Below are positions 15,621 through 23,835 of a DNA stretch of 36,257 nt, in pieces. Source of the stretch: an uncultured Bacteroidia bacterium (GTDB lineage Bacteria > Bacteroidota > Bacteroidia > Bacteroidales > Prolixibacteraceae); assembly GCA_903850335.1 (NCBI GenBank), contig CAINLJ010000105.1, positions 1 through 36,257 of the forward strand, written 5' to 3'. The notes beneath the pieces were generated by a model. It saw only the letters and a list, made by a program, of their open reading frames with translations. It did no database searches and had not been told where the DNA came from. Position numbers and translations under genes: made by a program. Positions within the stretch are counted from its first letter, which is position 1. Each line of letters opens with the position of its first letter.

Positions 15621-18500
15621 TTAATTCTGATTTTTGGGTTTACTTGCCTCGTTGACAAGATAAACTATGGACTTGTGTGATATTCCGGAATGAAGGCTTA
15701 ACCCGATTTCACAGGTTCTGCTTGTCGAATATCCGTATCTGATGCCTGAAGGTAATTGCATTCTGACCTCACCTAGTCCGTGTTTGTTTAGTTCAGGAAA
15801 CGAGAACCCTCTGTCTCCGGCAAACCCGCAGCAATTTGTCTGCGGAACAATTACCTTGGCCGCACACTTTTGAGCCAGTTCGACAATCGGGTTTTCCAGT
15901 CCCATTTTTTTCATACTGCAAACCGGAAATACTGTAACCGTCTCTTTTATAGGTGATAGATCAAGGTAAGGAAGAAGATAATCCAGGATAAGACCTACCG
16001 GTTCATAAAGCTTTAGTGTTTTTTGAATATTTTCCTTCATCGTATAAAGACAAGGACTCATATCGCATAACACCGGGTATTGTCCATTTTTACTGGCTTT
16101 AATCAATGCCTCTTCAAGAGCTTTTGATTTTTTAATTCCAGTTTCTTTATATCCCTTGCTCATAAAGGCCATGCCGCAACAATGGGAATTGAGATTTTCC
16201 GGATAAATAATAGTGTAACCTGCTTTCTTTATTAATTCTACAATCGCTTCTGAAAGTTGTTTTTCCTCTTTATATTCTCTCGAAACTCCCATTGAACGGT
16301 TTATACACGAGGGAAAATAGACAACCTTGCGGTTACTACCGGCATTTGATTGGACGCCAATTTGGATGGGCTTAGCTCCTAAAGGCATATATGGGTTCCA
16401 CATTGGCAACCGGTTTCCCGTTATTAGTCTCATAAAACCTGATATTTTTTTCATCAGTTTAGTACCCAATATAGTATGAAAGAAATCAATTACATTCAAC
16501 CCAATTCGGACGATGGCAGTAACAGTACTCATTTTTGCTCCAATCCACTCTGCGATTTTTTTTCCTGCCGGACTATTATCTTCAGCTCGAATTGATTTAA
16601 TAAGTAATCCTGTATCGATTTTAACAGGGCATACAGTTGCGCATAATCCATCGGTAGCACAAGTCTGATTACCCTCGTAACTAAAGCTTTTGGTTAATGA
16701 AGCCAGAACTTGCGGTTCACGCCCGCTCCTTCTAAGATTTGCAATTTCACGATATACAGTAATCCTTTGCCTTGGGGTAAGGGTTAGGTCAGCAGAGACA
16801 CAGGATGGTTCACAAAATCCACATTCAATACATTTATCTATAATTTGGCTGGCGGCCGGAATGGGTTTGAGATTTTTTAAATGAACCTGAGGGTCATTAT
16901 TTATGATTACTCCGGGATTGAGCAGGTTATGCGGATCAAATAATTCCTTTATGTTCTTCATGATCAAATAGGCCTCCTTCCCCCATTCCATTTCGACGAA
17001 AGGTGCCATATTGCGGCCAGTACCGTGCTCAGCCTTTAGTGAACCATCATATTTACCTACGACTAATTCGGTCAATTCCGACATGAACCTGCCATATCGG
17101 TCGATTTCACCTGAAGATTCAAAATCCTGAGTAAAAACGAAATGAAGGTTTCCCTCAAGAGCATGACCAAAAATTACCGCTTCGTGGTATCCCCGTTTTT
17201 GGAGTAATTGTTGCAGGTCAAGAGTAGCCTCCGCTAACCGTTCGACAGGGAAAGCTACATCTTCGATAATTACAGTCGTTCCTTCTTTTCGGATTGCACC
17301 AATTGAGGGAAACATACCCTTTCGTATATTCCATAACTGTTCATACTCCGACCTTTCAGTCGTAAATTGAATGGGCAATTCAGGAATAATGGATTTAATT
17401 GTATCCAGTACGGTTTCAATTTGAATTCCAAGTTCCTTGTTCGTATGAGAGCGTGTTTCAACAAGAATAGCGCAGCCTGATGGATTTATTTTCTTCAGAA
17501 ATTCAGGCATGCCAGTTTGATTTTCTACCGAGCGGAGGCCGGCCCGGTCAATCAGCTCAACAGCGGAAACCGGGGCATTTTTAAGCAAAGACACAGCATT
17601 GCACCCGACTTCGATATTTGGAAAGATCATTAAAGAGCTGGCTTTGAACCGATGCTCCGGAACTGTTTTATAGGTTATTTCTGAAATAAATCCCAGCGTT
17701 CCTTCCGATCCGATAATCAGATGATTAATAATATCGAAAGGATCCGAGAAATCCACAAGCGCATTTAAACTATAGCCGGTTGTGTTTTTCATCTTGTATT
17801 TTCGGGTGATCCTATCCGCCAAAGCGTTATTTGCCTTAACCTCAGCAGCCAGTCTGACAATGTTTTGAATGAATTCAGGATGGGTGCCCATAAACTCCTC
17901 TTTGCTGAGGGGATCATTCGTATTGAGGATGGTCCCATCAGCAAATATAATTCGCATACTATCAACGGTTTGGTATGAATTTTCGGCGGTTCCGCAACAC
18001 ATTCCACTTGCGTTGTTTGAAGCGATTCCTCCAATCATTGCTGCATTTACTGAGGCCGGATCAGGTCCTATCTTTCTGCCGTAAGGCGCAAGTAAGGCAT
18101 TTACACGACCGCCGGTGAGACCGGGCTGAAGTCGTATCATCGCACCTCCATCTAATATTTCGTGCTTTTTCCAATGATTTCCAGCTACAACAAGCACCGA
18201 ATCTGAGATAGCCTGACCGGATAAGCTGGTACCCGCGGCACGAAATGTTACCGGGATTTTTAGACTGGCACTCTCGCGAAGGATAAACGAAACTTCAGTC
18301 TCATCTTTAGCCTTGATGACAATCTTGGGAATCAGACGGTAAAAGCTTGCATCTGTTCCGAATGCCAGTGTATGAAGAGGATCATGAAAAATCCGGTTTG
18401 AATCAATAACTGTTGTAAGCCGCTTAAAAAGGATTTGGTAATTGCCTGCTAGCATAAATATCCATTTATAACTATCTGTAAAATTAGGAAATTTATGCAT
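15621..18500 (-). CDS. FAD- and Fe-S-dependent D-lactate/2-hydroxyacid dehydrogenase
   Basis: A 959-residue fusion of a GlcD/D-LDH-type flavoprotein and a GlpC-type iron-sulfur protein. The FAD_binding_4 domain has TFRAAGTSLSGQA (85-97), GPDPAS (145-150) and GGIASNNASGM; the FAD-oxidase C domain ends near 530 with HGTGRN (492-497). Then come 4Fe-4S ligands C557-x2-C560-x2-C563-x3-C567 and the variant set C614, C620, C624, and two CCG domains (HCCGMAF at 773 and TNCCGFAGDRG at 889). Such enzymes oxidise D-lactate, glycolate or 2-hydroxyglutarate at the membrane face and pass electrons to quinone. The true start may be M17 (18452): family members usually begin shortly before YQxLFxRL, and the stretch before 18500 holds the cysK terminator. 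It converges on the kinase with a 35-nt gap. Substrate not assigned. Confidence 0.9.
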   Translation of the reverse strand: MHKFPNFTDSYKWIFMLAGNYQILFKRLTTVIDSNRIFHDPLHTLAFGTDASFYRLIPKIVIKAKDETEVSFILRESASLKIPVTFRAAGTSLSGQAISDSVLVVAGNHWKKHEILDGGAMIRLQPGLTGGRVNALLAPYGRKIGPDPASVNAAMIGGIASNNASGMCCGTAENSYQTVDSMRIIFADGTILNTNDPLSKEEFMGTHPEFIQNIVRLAAEVKANNALADRITRKYKMKNTTGYSLNALVDFSDPFDIINHLIIGSEGTLGFISEITYKTVPEHRFKASSLMIFPNIEVGCNAVSLLKNAPVSAVELIDRAGLRSVENQTGMPEFLKKINPSGCAILVETRSHTNKELGIQIETVLDTIKSIIPELPIQFTTERSEYEQLWNIRKGMFPSIGAIRKEGTTVIIEDVAFPVERLAEATLDLQQLLQKRGYHEAVIFGHALEGNLHFVFTQDFESSGEIDRYGRFMSELTELVVGKYDGSLKAEHGTGRNMAPFVEMEWGKEAYLIMKNIKELFDPHNLLNPGVIINNDPQVHLKNLKPIPAASQIIDKCIECGFCEPSCVSADLTLTPRQRITVYREIANLRRSGREPQVLASLTKSFSYEGNQTCATDGLCATVCPVKIDTGLLIKSIRAEDNSPAGKKIAEWIGAKMSTVTAIVRIGLNVIDFFHTILGTKLMKKISGFMRLITGNRLPMWNPYMPLGAKPIQIGVQSNAGSNRKVVYFPSCINRSMGVSREYKEEKQLSEAIVELIKKAGYTIIYPENLNSHCCGMAFMSKGYKETGIKKSKALEEALIKASKNGQYPVLCDMSPCLYTMKENIQKTLKLYEPVGLILDYLLPYLDLSPIKETVTVFPVCSMKKMGLENPIVELAQKCAAKVIVPQTNCCGFAGDRGFSFPELNKHGLGEVRMQLPSGIRYGYSTSRTCEIGLSLHSGISHKSIVYLVNEASKPKNQN

Positions 18501-18505
18501 GGAGT

Positions 18506-18544
18506 AAAATTAAAAACGGGTGCCCCAATATTTTGGGACACCCG
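18506..18544 (-). terminator. Terminator of cysK
   Basis: On the minus strand CGGGTGTCCC (18544-18535) pairs with GGGGCACCCG (18526-18517), one mismatch, loop AAAATATT, followed by TTTTTAATTTT. It starts 41 nt after the cysK stop codon and lies directly before the dehydrogenase gene. Confidence 0.85.
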
Positions 18545-18585
18545 CCTGAGACTAAGACTATATATAAAATGTAGAGGGTTACAAA

Positions 18586-19551
18586 TTAATTTGTAGCAAA
18601 TACGTTTGATTTTTCATCTTCAAATTGATAAAGTGCTGTAGATAAATATCTTTCACCTGTATCGCAGACAATGCAAACAATCTTTTTCCCTTTGTTTTCA
18701 GGCCTTTTGGCAACTTGAAGAGCAGCATAGGCAATTGCTCCGGAGGAAATTCCGATCACAAGACCTTCGGTACGGGTTAGTTCGCGACTTGTTTCAATGG
18801 CCTGGGCATTTGTAACCTGTATGATTTCATCGATTACCGAAACGTTAAGAATATCTGGTACAAATCCGGCACCGATACCCTGAATCTTGTGGGGTCCGGG
18901 ATTACCACCTGAAAGCACCGGCGAATCCGTTGGTTCAACAGCTATAATCTGAACACCAGGTTTTCTGGCTTTCAGCACTTCACCGACACCAGTGATTGTT
19001 CCACCTGTACCAACACCCGAAACGAAAATATCGACCTCACCATCTGTGTCATTCCAGATTTCCTCAGCTGTAGTACGGCGATGAATGTCCGGATTTGCAA
19101 GATTTTTAAACTGCTGCGGCATAAAGGAATTAGGTGTGGCTTCAGCAAGTTCAGCAGCTCTTCTGATTGCCCCTTTCATCCCTTCACTTCCCGGAGTAAG
19201 AACAAGCTCAGCACCAAGTGCTTTAAGCAAGTTTCTTCTTTCAAGACTAAATGTTTCAGGTAACAAGATAATCAGACGATAACCTTTTGCAGCAGCAACA
19301 AATGCAAGAGCTATTCCTGTGTTACCACTTGTTGGCTCTATAATAACAGAGTCTTTATTTAGCAAGCCTTGTTTTTCGGCTGCTTCTATCATAGCAAAAC
19401 CAATACGGTCTTTAACACTTCCGGCAGGATTGAAAAACTCGAGTTTGCCAATAATCGTGGCTTCGAGATTGTGTTTTTTATTGAAATTTGAAAATTCAAG
19501 CAGGGGAGTATTCCCAATTAAATCGGTAAGATTGGATGCGATTTTTGTCAT
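18586..19551 (-). CDS. cysK: Cysteine synthase A (O-acetylserine sulfhydrylase)
   Basis: This 321-residue PLP enzyme makes L-cysteine from O-acetylserine and sulfide. The PLP lysine is K47 in [10 protein letters not shown] (41-50); the substrate loop PTSGNTGIA (74-82) and the phosphate-binding loop [11 protein letters not shown] are intact, as is the C-terminal SSGA segment that binds the PLP ring nitrogen. Length matches CysK rather than the longer cystathionine beta-synthases. No serine acetyltransferase gene is adjacent. It is monocistronic with a terminator and is divergent from the acetyltransferase gene. A -7-like box CACTTTTG (19585-19578, minus) with a CAA-type -33 trace lies just upstream, one base off consensus. 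Confidence 0.95.
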   Translation of the reverse strand: MTKIASNLTDLIGNTPLLEFSNFNKKHNLEATIIGKLEFFNPAGSVKDRIGFAMIEAAEKQGLLNKDSVIIEPTSGNTGIALAFVAAAKGYRLIILLPETFSLERRNLLKALGAELVLTPGSEGMKGAIRRAAELAEATPNSFMPQQFKNLANPDIHRRTTAEEIWNDTDGEVDIFVSGVGTGGTITGVGEVLKARKPGVQIIAVEPTDSPVLSGGNPGPHKIQGIGAGFVPDILNVSVIDEIIQVTNAQAIETSRELTRTEGLVIGISSGAIAYAALQVAKRPENKGKKIVCIVCDTGERYLSTALYQFEDEKSNVFATN

Positions 19552-19629
19552 GGCTTTCTTTTATTTTTTTTATGATACAAAAGTGGTTGATATAATCACC
19601 TCCTGCAATCCCATAAAATGCGTATATTC

Positions 19630-19649
19630 CATACCATCTTTATGGTATG
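19630..19649. promoter_or_regulatory. Operator-like inverted repeat between cysK and the acetyltransferase
   Basis: CATACCAT (19630-19637), spacer CTTT and ATGGTATG (19642-19649) are perfect inverted arms. The site lies 79 nt upstream of cysK and 86 nt upstream of the divergent gene, a location suited to a dimeric repressor or activator. No regulator is assigned. Confidence 0.4.
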
Positions 19650-19672
19650 TTTGACAACTCCCGGATTCAAAG

Positions 19673-19700
19673 TTTGAGAAAAATTGGGAATTTAATTTTG
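19673..19700 (+). promoter_or_regulatory. Promoter of the acetyltransferase-aminotransferase pair
   Basis: TTTG (19673-19676), a 16-nt spacer and TAATTTTG (19693-19700) fit the Bacteroidota promoter except for a slightly short spacer. The ATG follows 34 nt after the -7 box. Confidence 0.5.
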
Positions 19701-19734
19701 TATCGAGTAATATTGCACCAAAGAGACTTAAAGG

Positions 19735-20229
19735 ATGAACGCTAATTCAAACATTTTAATTCGAAATATTCGGACTGGTGATAACCCGGTCCTGGCACAA
19801 ATAATCAGGTCTACACTCCGGGAATTTGGTGCTGACCATCCAGGTACGGTGTATTTTGATGTGGCTACTGATTCTCTTTCTGACCTATTTCTTAAAGAAA
19901 AATCGATCTATTTTGTTGCACATCAAAACGGCAATATTGTTGGAGGAGGAGGTATTTATCCTACAGAGGGTTTACCTTTGGATACCTGTGAACTTGTGAA
20001 GATGTATTTGTTGCCCGAAGCCAGGGGATTGGGTCTTGGCAAATTGATAATCGAAAAATGTATTTTAAGTGCGAGGGCATTTGGATTTAGTAACATTTAT
20101 ATTGAGTCGATGCCGGAATTGAAAAAGGCACTTAAAATTTATGAGAGTCTTGGATTTGAATACTTGCCGGCTCCAATTGGAAACAGCGGGCATTTTGGTT
20201 GTGACCTCTGGATGATAAAAAAATTGTAA
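19735..20229 (+). CDS. GNAT-family N-acetyltransferase
   Basis: A 164-residue protein with one GNAT domain. The acetyl-CoA binding loop follows beta-4: LVKMYLLPEARGLGLGKLII (88-107), with the R/Q-x-x-G-x-G/A signature as R97-G-L-G-L-G102; a second family block is ALKIYESLGFEYL (132-144). It transfers an acetyl group to an unknown amine. It is followed by the aminotransferase after 10 nt, so the two are cotranscribed, and the acceptor may be an amino acid or related amine; that link is inference. The N terminus is intact and no membrane segment is present. Confidence 0.9.
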   Translation: MNANSNILIRNIRTGDNPVLAQIIRSTLREFGADHPGTVYFDVATDSLSDLFLKEKSIYFVAHQNGNIVGGGGIYPTEGLPLDTCELVKMYLLPEARGLGLGKLIIEKCILSARAFGFSNIYIESMPELKKALKIYESLGFEYLPAPIGNSGHFGCDLWMIKKL

Positions 20230-20239
20230 AAACATTATT

Positions 20240-21418
20240 ATGCCTGAATTAAGTAGGAAACTAGCACATTTTACCGATTCGGTTATCCGGCGTATGACAA
20301 GGATTGCCAACCAGCACGGAGCAGTTAATCTTTCGCAGGGGTTTCCTGATTTTGATCCGCCGGAAGAGTTAAAGAATGCTTTGGTAAAAACAGCTTCCGG
20401 GAACATTCATCAATATGCCATAACCTGGGGAGCCGCGAATTTCAGAGCTGCACTGGCGAAAAAACAATCGCGTTTTATGGGTTTTAACATTAATCCCGAG
20501 ACAGAGGTGGCGGTAACCTGTGGCAGTACCGAGGCTATGATCGCTTCTATGTTAACAGTTTGTAATCCTGGCGATAAGGTTATTGTATTTTCACCTTTTT
20601 ACGAAAACTATACAGCTGATACGATTCTTTCAGGTGCTATTCCTGTATATGTCCATTTGAACCCACCCTATTATAACTTTGATCCGACTGAACTTGAAGC
20701 AGCATTTCAGCAAGGACCAAAGGCATTAATTCTTTGTAATCCATCGAATCCCAGCGGCAAAGTTTTTTCATTTGATGAGCTTCGGATCATTGCTGAATAT
20801 TGCATAAAATATGATGTGTTTGTAATTACAGATGAGGTATATGAACATATTGTTTATGAGCCTTATAAACACATTTATATTGCCTCCCTGCCTGGGATGT
20901 TTGAAAGGACTATTTCCTGCAGTTCATTATCGAAGACCTATTCAATTACCGGGTGGAGATTAGGTTATGTCATTGCGCCTGCCCATATTATTGATGGTGT
21001 TCGTAAAGTACACGACTTTTTAACGGTAGGTGCTGCTTCACCCTTGCAGGAGGCTGCAGTTACTGCGCTGGATTTTGAAGATGTTTACTACCTTAATTTA
21101 AAGAAGTCGTATACTGAAAAGAAAGACTTTTTTCTAAGTGGCCTTGATAAACTAGGGTTGAAATATACGAATCCCCAGGGAGCGTATTATGTGATGGTCG
21201 ACATATCAGAATTTGGTGTATCGAATGATGTTGAGTTTTGCGAATGGCTTGCAAGGGAAGTTGGGGTTGCAGCGGTCCCCGGATCCAGCTTTTTCAGAGA
21301 TGAGGTGCATCATCTGATCCGTTTCCATTTTGCCAAGAATATGGAGACGCTTGTGGCTGCACTGAAGGCGTTGGAAAATCTTCGTCCAAAGGCTAAAGAA
21401 AAGGGCTGGACGAGATAA
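20240..21418 (+). CDS. PLP aminotransferase, methionine/kynurenine type (class I)
   Basis: A 392-residue fold-type I aminotransferase. It begins ELSRKLAHFTDSVIRRMT and has LSQGFPDFDPP (31-41), typical of the YbdL/kynurenine aminotransferase branch that transaminates methionine, phenylalanine or kynurenine. Active-site features are NPSNPSGK (167-174), ITDEVYEH (196-203, D198 contacting the PLP nitrogen) and SSLSKTYSITGWRLGY with PLP lysine K232. The C-terminal substrate arginine lies in LIRFHFAK. Length is normal. It is the second gene of the pair with the acetyltransferase. The stop codon ends only 2 nt before that of the convergent response regulator. Confidence 0.92.
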   Translation: MPELSRKLAHFTDSVIRRMTRIANQHGAVNLSQGFPDFDPPEELKNALVKTASGNIHQYAITWGAANFRAALAKKQSRFMGFNINPETEVAVTCGSTEAMIASMLTVCNPGDKVIVFSPFYENYTADTILSGAIPVYVHLNPPYYNFDPTELEAAFQQGPKALILCNPSNPSGKVFSFDELRIIAEYCIKYDVFVITDEVYEHIVYEPYKHIYIASLPGMFERTISCSSLSKTYSITGWRLGYVIAPAHIIDGVRKVHDFLTVGAASPLQEAAVTALDFEDVYYLNLKKSYTEKKDFFLSGLDKLGLKYTNPQGAYYVMVDISEFGVSNDVEFCEWLAREVGVAAVPGSSFFRDEVHHLIRFHFAKNMETLVAALKALENLRPKAKEKGWTR

Positions 21419-21420
21419 TA

Positions 21421-22080
21421 TCAAATATAATATTCGATGTTATCAATCCAGCCGGCTTTTATTGCCAGCATAATAAGCTCAGAAGCATTCGAGACCTCTA
21501 CTTTTCGGAAAATGTTCTTCCGGTGCGTATTAACAGTATGATAACTGATATTTCTTTTGTTTGCGATCTCTTTGGTTGTAAGACCATCAGCGATTAATTT
21601 AACAATTTCAATCTCAGAAGGAGTAAGAGTCTTTGGATCGTCAGATATGCTCTTATTATCACTTAGGTCGAGAAAAAGATCAAGAATTTCGTCTGAATAG
21701 AATTTCTTCGATTTCAGGGTTGATTCAATGGCTGAAAATATCTCGTCTTTATCGGCAGTTTTGTAAATAATATTCTTAATCCCTAATCTGCTAAGGTCGG
21801 CAAATTCCTGCCTGCTAATTGTATTTGTGAGAATAAGAATTGAAAGTTGCGGATGCCTTATCTTAAGGTTCTTCAGGTCATCAAGGCCATCATAATCAAT
21901 GTTGGCGAAGTCGGTAATCAGAAGTTGACAGGTATTGGGTTGTAACAATTTAAGGAGTTCGTGTCGTGTTGTTGCAATGCCTTCAAGCAAAAATTCCGTT
22001 TCAGCTGCAATCAGTGATTTTAGTGCCTCAACAACTAAAAACTGAGAATCTGCAATAATAACCTTGTAAATCTTCTCCAT
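21421..22080 (-). CDS. NarL/LuxR-type response regulator
   Basis: A 219-residue DNA-binding regulator when started at the ATG at 22080 (MEKIYKVIIADSQ); an upstream in-frame ATG at 22128 would add 16 residues with unlikely receiver sequence and would lie in the loop of the hairpin described below. The receiver has D11, phospho-acceptor D57 in LLITDFA, T85 and K107; the usual second acidic residue next to D11 is serine, a common variation in this family. The HTH domain (about 150-214) has LTPSEIEIVKLIADGLTTKE and YHTVNTHRKNIFRK. No kinase is adjacent; the FIST-linked kinase ending in Hpt, about 6 kb away, and the interrupted kinase about 7 kb away are possible partners only by proximity. Confidence 0.9.
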   Translation of the reverse strand: MEKIYKVIIADSQFLVVEALKSLIAAETEFLLEGIATTRHELLKLLQPNTCQLLITDFANIDYDGLDDLKNLKIRHPQLSILILTNTISRQEFADLSRLGIKNIIYKTADKDEIFSAIESTLKSKKFYSDEILDLFLDLSDNKSISDDPKTLTPSEIEIVKLIADGLTTKEIANKRNISYHTVNTHRKNIFRKVEVSNASELIMLAIKAGWIDNIEYYI

Positions 22081-22099
22081 ACTAATTATAATTATACTC

Positions 22100-22147
22100 A
22101 GATTGTCGTTAGAATATTGACAATTCATAATATTCTAACGACAATCT
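22100..22147. repeat. Perfect 19-bp inverted repeat before the response regulator
   Basis: AGATTGTCGTTAGAATATT (22100-22118) and its exact reverse complement (22129-22147) flank a 10-nt spacer. The element lies between the dioxygenase stop (22184) and the regulator start (22080). It lacks a T tract and is AT-rich, so an operator or leader hairpin is more likely than a terminator. Confidence 0.9.
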
Positions 22148-22183
22148 AAAGATAGGGATTTTAAATTTGCGAGGAAAATAAAA

Positions 22184-23068
22184 TTATCCAATTTTAACTG
22201 AAGTCATAGCCAATGAGCCCATTACTGCTTTGTCGTTAAAAAAAGTTACCGAATCGCTGGTTTCTTTCAGAGCCAGAGTATAGAGTAAAGGGAGGTAATG
22301 TTCTGGTGTAGGTATGGCCAATTGTACTTCACGACCAAGTGACGAATAATTAATCAGATCTTTATGGTTATCGTTTTCAATAAGTTGTTTTACTTTATTA
22401 TTAGCCTGGATTGCCCAGTCGAAACCAAATTCAGGCTCATTTATTTTATCCCACGCTACCATTCTTAGGTTATGCACAATATTTCCACTGCCTATTATCA
22501 ATACACCTTTATTTCTTAAAGAAGAAAGTTCACTGCCCAGGTCATAATGAGCTCTGGGAGACATATTATAATCAAGGCTCATCTCAATAACAGGGATATC
22601 TGCCTTAGGATAAATATTTCGGATCACGCTCCATGCCCCGTGGTCGAGTCCCCACTTCTGATCCAGGCCTACTGAAGTTGACGTAATTGATTTTTTTGTC
22701 TCGTTGGCTAATTCAGGACTTCCTGGTGCAGGATATTGTACCTCGAACAATTGACGCGGGAAACCACCAAAGTCGTGAATAGTTGGTGGCTTCGACATAG
22801 CAGTTACAAAAGTTCCGTTTGTTTCCCAATGTGCAGATACACAAAGAATAGCCTTCGGCCGTGGCATAGTCTCTCCGAGTTTTCTCCAACTATGAACAAA
22901 CTCATTTTCTTCAATTGCGTACATTGGGCTTCCATGTCCAACAAAGAGTACGGGCATACGGTCCGTCTTTTCTGCCGGATTTATTAAATTATTCAGTGCC
23001 GTGGCATCCATTCTGTTTACAGCTATTGGGAACAGTATCGCCGACCGCATAAAAGATCGTCTGTTCAT
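22184..23068 (-). CDS. ygiD: YgiD-like extradiol dioxygenase (4,5-DOPA dioxygenase family)
   Basis: A 294-residue member of the LigB-type, DODA/YgiD class of extradiol ring-cleavage enzymes. Metal ligand candidates are H45 in VGHGSP, H80 in SAHWET and H257 in PTPEHYLPLL, with the active-site histidine H143 in LDHGAW; all are at their family positions. Unlike E. coli YgiD it has an N-terminal extension MNRRSFMRSAILFPIAV that resembles a short twin-arginine signal, so export is possible but the hydrophobic part is short. The natural substrate of bacterial YgiD proteins is uncertain. It lies downstream of YceI beyond a hairpin and upstream of the response regulator. Confidence 0.9.
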   Translation of the reverse strand: MNRRSFMRSAILFPIAVNRMDATALNNLINPAEKTDRMPVLFVGHGSPMYAIEENEFVHSWRKLGETMPRPKAILCVSAHWETNGTFVTAMSKPPTIHDFGGFPRQLFEVQYPAPGSPELANETKKSITSTSVGLDQKWGLDHGAWSVIRNIYPKADIPVIEMSLDYNMSPRAHYDLGSELSSLRNKGVLIIGSGNIVHNLRMVAWDKINEPEFGFDWAIQANNKVKQLIENDNHKDLINYSSLGREVQLAIPTPEHYLPLLYTLALKETSDSVTFFNDKAVMGSLAMTSVKIG

Positions 23069-23110
23069 GTTAAATTAAAGTTGGAACATAAAAAAAATTA
23101 AGGAGAAAGG

Positions 23111-23151
23111 AAATCATCAACAATGGCTCAAAGAGACAATGTTGATGATTT
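23111..23151 (-). terminator. Hairpin after the YceI gene
   Basis: AAATCATCAACA (23111-23122) and TGTTGATGATTT (23140-23151) form a perfect 12-bp stem with a 17-nt loop, 20 nt after the YceI stop codon. On the minus strand only a mixed C/T tract follows, while the plus strand has TTCTTTT, so it may work better in the plus direction. Confidence 0.55.
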
Positions 23152-23170
23152 TTCTTTTAATACGGATTGA

Positions 23171-23710
23171 TTATGCTTTTTTTACAAGCTCGACATCGCA
23201 ATTAATTTTTACCTCATCACCCACAAGGACACCACCGGTCTCAAGCGCAGCATTCCAGGTTAAACCCCAGTCTTTGCGGTTGATCTTTCCTGTAATTGAA
23301 AAGCCGGCCTTTACATTTCCCCATGGATCACTGTTGACACCACCTAACTCCACTGAGAGCTTAATTGGATTAGATATACCTTTGATAGTGAGGTCACCAT
23401 TCAATTCGTATAAGTCGTCGCCAAGGTCTTTTAATCCGGAACCTGTGAAAGTAATCTTTGGGAAATTCTCAGCGTCGAAAAAATCGCCACTCCTTAAATG
23501 CCCGTCTCTGTCAGCTATTTCAGTGTCAATTGAGGCAGTGTTCAATGAAAAGGAGATTACTGATTTGGAAAAGTCGTTTCCTACAGTTGAAACTTCTCCT
23601 TCAAACTCCCTGAAACTTCCTAATACATTAGAAATCATCAGGTGTTTTACCTTAAATCCGATCTTGCTGTGAGTTGGGTCAATTGCCCATGTTGTTTCTT
23701 GTGTGCTCAT
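23171..23710 (-). CDS. YceI-family polyisoprenoid-binding protein
   Basis: A 179-residue lipocalin-like protein when begun at MSTQETTWAIDPTHSKIGF; an in-frame ATG 69 nt upstream gives a lysine-rich leader with no family counterpart, so I prefer the inner start. YceI features are WAIDPTHSKIGFKVKHLM (8-25), DGHLRSGDFFDAENFP and the late LTIKGISNPIKL strand. Family members bind isoprenoid chains such as ubiquinone or related lipids; many are periplasmic, but this one has no signal peptide and is the cytoplasmic type. The upstream neighbour is an AraC regulator on the same strand, 125 nt away, which may control it. Confidence 0.93.
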   Translation of the reverse strand: MSTQETTWAIDPTHSKIGFKVKHLMISNVLGSFREFEGEVSTVGNDFSKSVISFSLNTASIDTEIADRDGHLRSGDFFDAENFPKITFTGSGLKDLGDDLYELNGDLTIKGISNPIKLSVELGGVNSDPWGNVKAGFSITGKINRKDWGLTWNAALETGGVLVGDEVKINCDVELVKKA

Positions 23711-23835
23711 AAATTTGTTTCTTAATTGTTGAATTATTATTTTTTTATTTTTAATAGGTGAACTGTTTTGACAATACAAAGATGCACCGGATTTAAGGGA
23801 CGGTGGTTACAGTTTTCAGAAAGGTTGTGGTACTT

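Noticed and set aside
23139-23672. 177-codon frame on the plus strand
   Set aside because: It is the antisense shadow of the YceI gene, which has clear family features.
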